NCBI GenBank assembly: GCA_022606135.1
Contig: JABYQN010000001.1
Location: forward strand, 248,001-312,000
DNA length: 64,000 nucleotides
Reading direction: 5' to 3'
From: Fomes fomentarius
Lineage: Eukaryota > Basidiomycota > Agaricomycetes > Polyporales > Polyporaceae
Made by a program: the position numbers and the translations under genes. Positions 61,871 to 64,000 of this stretch are shown one piece after another (positions within the stretch are counted from its first letter, which is position 1; every line of letters starts with the position of its first letter). The notes below the pieces were generated by a model. It was not told the DNA's origin. It was given only the letters and a program-made list of their open reading frames with translations, and made no database searches.

Positions 61871-62822
61871 CAGTATCTGCATATTCTGTGAGCACAGTTC
61901 GACCAATGACATATAGAAACAAGAACTCAGCGAGACGTTAGCTACGCACCGACTACTGACTAGCCACCAAATTGCTCTGAGGACCAGTGTACGAGGACAG
62001 AGAAGAGAGAGTGGGAGGAAATTTGTTGCTCCTCGCACCAGCAGGCTGCAGGCAGGAACAAAAGGACCTGCCCTCTTTCTGAGCCGACGGGTCCGCGGCA
62101 CGTTCAGCCGGGCCGGTGCCTCGAACAGGCCTATGCTTTAAGCGAATGGTTTGACACGTTTATATTCATGAGGTGCATCTGAGGTGCATGTACATATGTC
62201 ATTATAATTAATGAGCGTTGCCAAATCGGAGAGTTCGAAGGAGCAAAAGCAGAGCAAAATGCAAGTACGTCTAACAGTGGGGGAAGGGGGAAGTAAGTGC
62301 GAAACAGCACTAGACATCACCACGAGTTACAGTGGGTTCATAAGATCATGTACATGTAATGGTATGTGTCCGTGTTTCTTTTGAATGTCCATATGTCTGT
62401 AGAATGCAATCATGGGGCGTTCCCGCTCCTATCTCTCTGGATCTCTCGGAGTGGAGCACTAAGCGTCACAGCGAGGTACATGTGTTCATAAGATCATGTA
62501 AATGTATGTGTCCATGTGTCCATGTGTAGTACGTATTCATAGACGGTATCCTCTCCTATCTCTCTGGATCTCTCTCGGAGTGGACGCTCGCATAGAGCTG
62601 GTATTGATGAGCGGGCGCATCAAGCGGCGGCTCCAGTAATTTTGGCGACCCTCGTCACAGCATGCACAACCGGCGAGGCCGAACACGACCCAGGGAGCCC
62701 AAGGGCAGCGACGAGTGAGGTGCGAGGCTCGGCTCGGCAGATGGTAGAACGCATCGGCGGGCGCGGGTGGTATGGTAGTGGTGAATAGCTCGGAACATCG
62801 TCCGGATGCCTAGCGTAGGGGC
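61871..62822. other. Intergenic with a duplicated segment
   Basis: About 950 bases between the F-box gene and the small gene ending at 62,823. The open frame upstream of 61,870 is probably leader. A duplicated unit occupies 62,336-62,584. No gene or RNA is supported. Confidence 0.5.
62336..62584 (+). repeat. Imperfect direct duplication of a 100-120 base unit
   Basis: Both copies start gttcataagatcatgta and end with ctcctatctctctggatctct followed by cggagtgga: copy A at 62,336-62,455 and copy B at 62,484-62,584. The inner parts differ by small deletions, and copy B has an extra tgtccatg unit. Confidence 0.8.
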
Positions 62823-63032
62823 CTACAGCCCGAAAAGCTTCTTCAGCCCGGACTTCGTCGCCTTGCGCTGCGCACTGTGCCCGTTCGTGGAACGGAACGC
62901 CTGCCGTGCGTCCTCGTACATGTGGTAAGTGTCGCGGGGGGACTGCGTGGAGGCGAAGAGCGCGAATGCGTTAGGCGATGCGGGGGCAGTGGCAAAGAAC
63001 GCGCAGGAGGAGGAGTTGCTGGAGTACGACAT
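62823..63032 (-). CDS. Small protein of 69 residues, unknown function
   Basis: A single open frame from an ATG at 63032. It starts MSYSSNSSSCAFFATAPASP, has a central polar stretch DTYHMYEDARQAFRSTNGH and a basic C-terminus KATKSGLKKLFGL. There is no signal peptide and no CaaX box, so it is not a secreted effector or pheromone precursor by these signs. A TATATA element lies about 150 bases upstream (63,184-63,189, minus). I do not recognise the family. Codon use and the ordered end argue for a real gene. Confidence 0.5.
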   Translation of the reverse strand: MSYSSNSSSCAFFATAPASPNAFALFASTQSPRDTYHMYEDARQAFRSTNGHSAQRKATKSGLKKLFGL

Positions 63033-64000
63033 GGTAGACAGGAACAGTCGAGTAGGTGTAAGGGTTGAGTGGGGCTGCGAGTGACTCTAAGTGAGAAGGA
63101 CTCGGAAGTGTCTGGTCTGGTGGTCAAGAAGTCGATGCAAGACTTGGCTGATGGTGAGGCCGTCCTGTCGAGTCCCTCTTCCATATATACCGGCCATGTA
63201 CTAGCGGATTGCCTCTCAAGCGAGCACGTTGAGATGGGCGTTGGAGTGAAGTGCCAATCGAGTTGTCCAGAGCATGGGTGCCCACAGAAAGTTTCTAATT
63301 CCGGCAAGTGTTTGTGTCAGAATACACATTTAAACATGGCTACACAGAGATACGTAAGCACCAAGCCGTCGTCAAGAAACCAGTCGCCCACAGAACGAGT
63401 TACCGACGAAATAGCCAATGAACAGGACGCACTCAGGCCGACAATGAGGAGCGCCAAAACAACTCGAGGGCGGTTGTTTGGCTCTCGCGCAGAACAAACA
63501 AAGCCATGTGGATCGTTTTAGCGTCTACTCACAATCTGGCTCAGACGCTTGTAAACTCATCTCAAGCCGTCTCATCGCGACGTCTGTTCATGCCAGATTA
63601 TCTATCGAAAAAGGCCTCTGAAGTAGACTCACCGTTAGCACAGAGCTCGCTTTTCCCGGTTGGCGCTGACTAATTTAGGCAAGCGAGACGCCCGCCAGCG
63701 AGTCGCCGAGCGCACTGGTACCGTCCAGGTGCAGTTCATCGATGCATCTCTGCTCTCCATTCTTGACTACCTCAGACCCAGACGTCAACTCATTTAGCTA
63801 TTTAGCAAAGTGCCAATAGAGCTTTGAGAGGATAACAGGTTCTGGCAGTATTTCTGACCCCATGCGCAGCTCTTCAAGGGTGCTGTATGAGTTCAGTCAC
63901 ACACTTTTCCTACTTTCTCCTAATCAGCTCTGACGAATGACATTCGGACAGGGTACAAGATGCCATTTTGCTTTTCTACCGAGAGCTCATTCCTCGGATA
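63033..64000. other. Upstream region of the small gene, to the window end
   Basis: Nearly 1 kb. It carries the TATATA element for the minus-strand small gene. A plus-strand open frame at 63,069-63,521 begins at GTG and has no domain, so I do not call it. Nothing else was recognised. Confidence 0.45.

Noticed and set aside
63069..63521. 150-codon plus-strand frame near the window end
   Set aside because: The start is GTG, no domain is seen, and it overlaps the upstream region of the minus-strand small gene.

Overview
The window is nuclear DNA of a filamentous basidiomycete, most likely an Agaricomycete. The signs are genes cut by many short GT-AG introns (about 50-60 bases), two class I hydrophobins, and several families that expand mainly in mushroom-forming fungi: DUF6533 and DUF6534-like membrane proteins, a DUF6593 protein and tandem F-box genes. 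Exon borders below were set by eye from splice signals, reading frame and remembered family sequence. No alignment or transcript evidence was available.

Layout. 1-8.5 kb holds core nuclear genes: the Prp4 spliceosomal kinase (minus, cut by the window start), shugoshin (plus), and a large disordered protein of unknown function. 8.5-22.9 kb is gene-poor and partly decayed. It holds a small charged protein (minus), a possible membrane-protein remnant, a DUF6593 gene, a class I hydrophobin and a seven-helix DUF6534-like gene. 22.9-26.5 kb has a mitochondrial-type PP2C phosphatase, a second class I hydrophobin and a tRNA-Glu(CTC). 26.4-34.3 kb is mostly non-coding, purine-rich or repetitive, with one Ser/Pro/Gly-rich gene. 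34.3-36.8 kb is a cytochrome P450. 36.8-39.9 kb is non-coding with repeats and coding-like remnants. 39.9-44.1 kb has two convergent DUF6533 genes. 45.1-47.2 kb is an MFS drug:H+ antiporter.

48.8-55.7 kb holds more housekeeping genes: an F-box protein, the Paf1-complex subunit Cdc73 (minus) and translation factor eIF2A (plus). 55.7-62.1 kb is a local duplication zone with two F-box paralogs (one disrupted), a truncated third F-box gene, and a copied fragment of the 3' end of eIF2A at the junction. A small 69-residue gene follows near 63 kb.

The conserved genes serve chromosome segregation (Sgo1), splicing (Prp4), transcription elongation (Cdc73), translation (eIF2A) and mitochondrial phosphatase signalling. 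They alternate with lineage-specific, fast-evolving surface, membrane and F-box genes. I see no CRISPR array, operon or intact transposon. The strongest unusual signals are the F-box/eIF2A rearrangement, two long introns in Sgo1 and eIF2A, and several short conserved-looking genes of unknown function.
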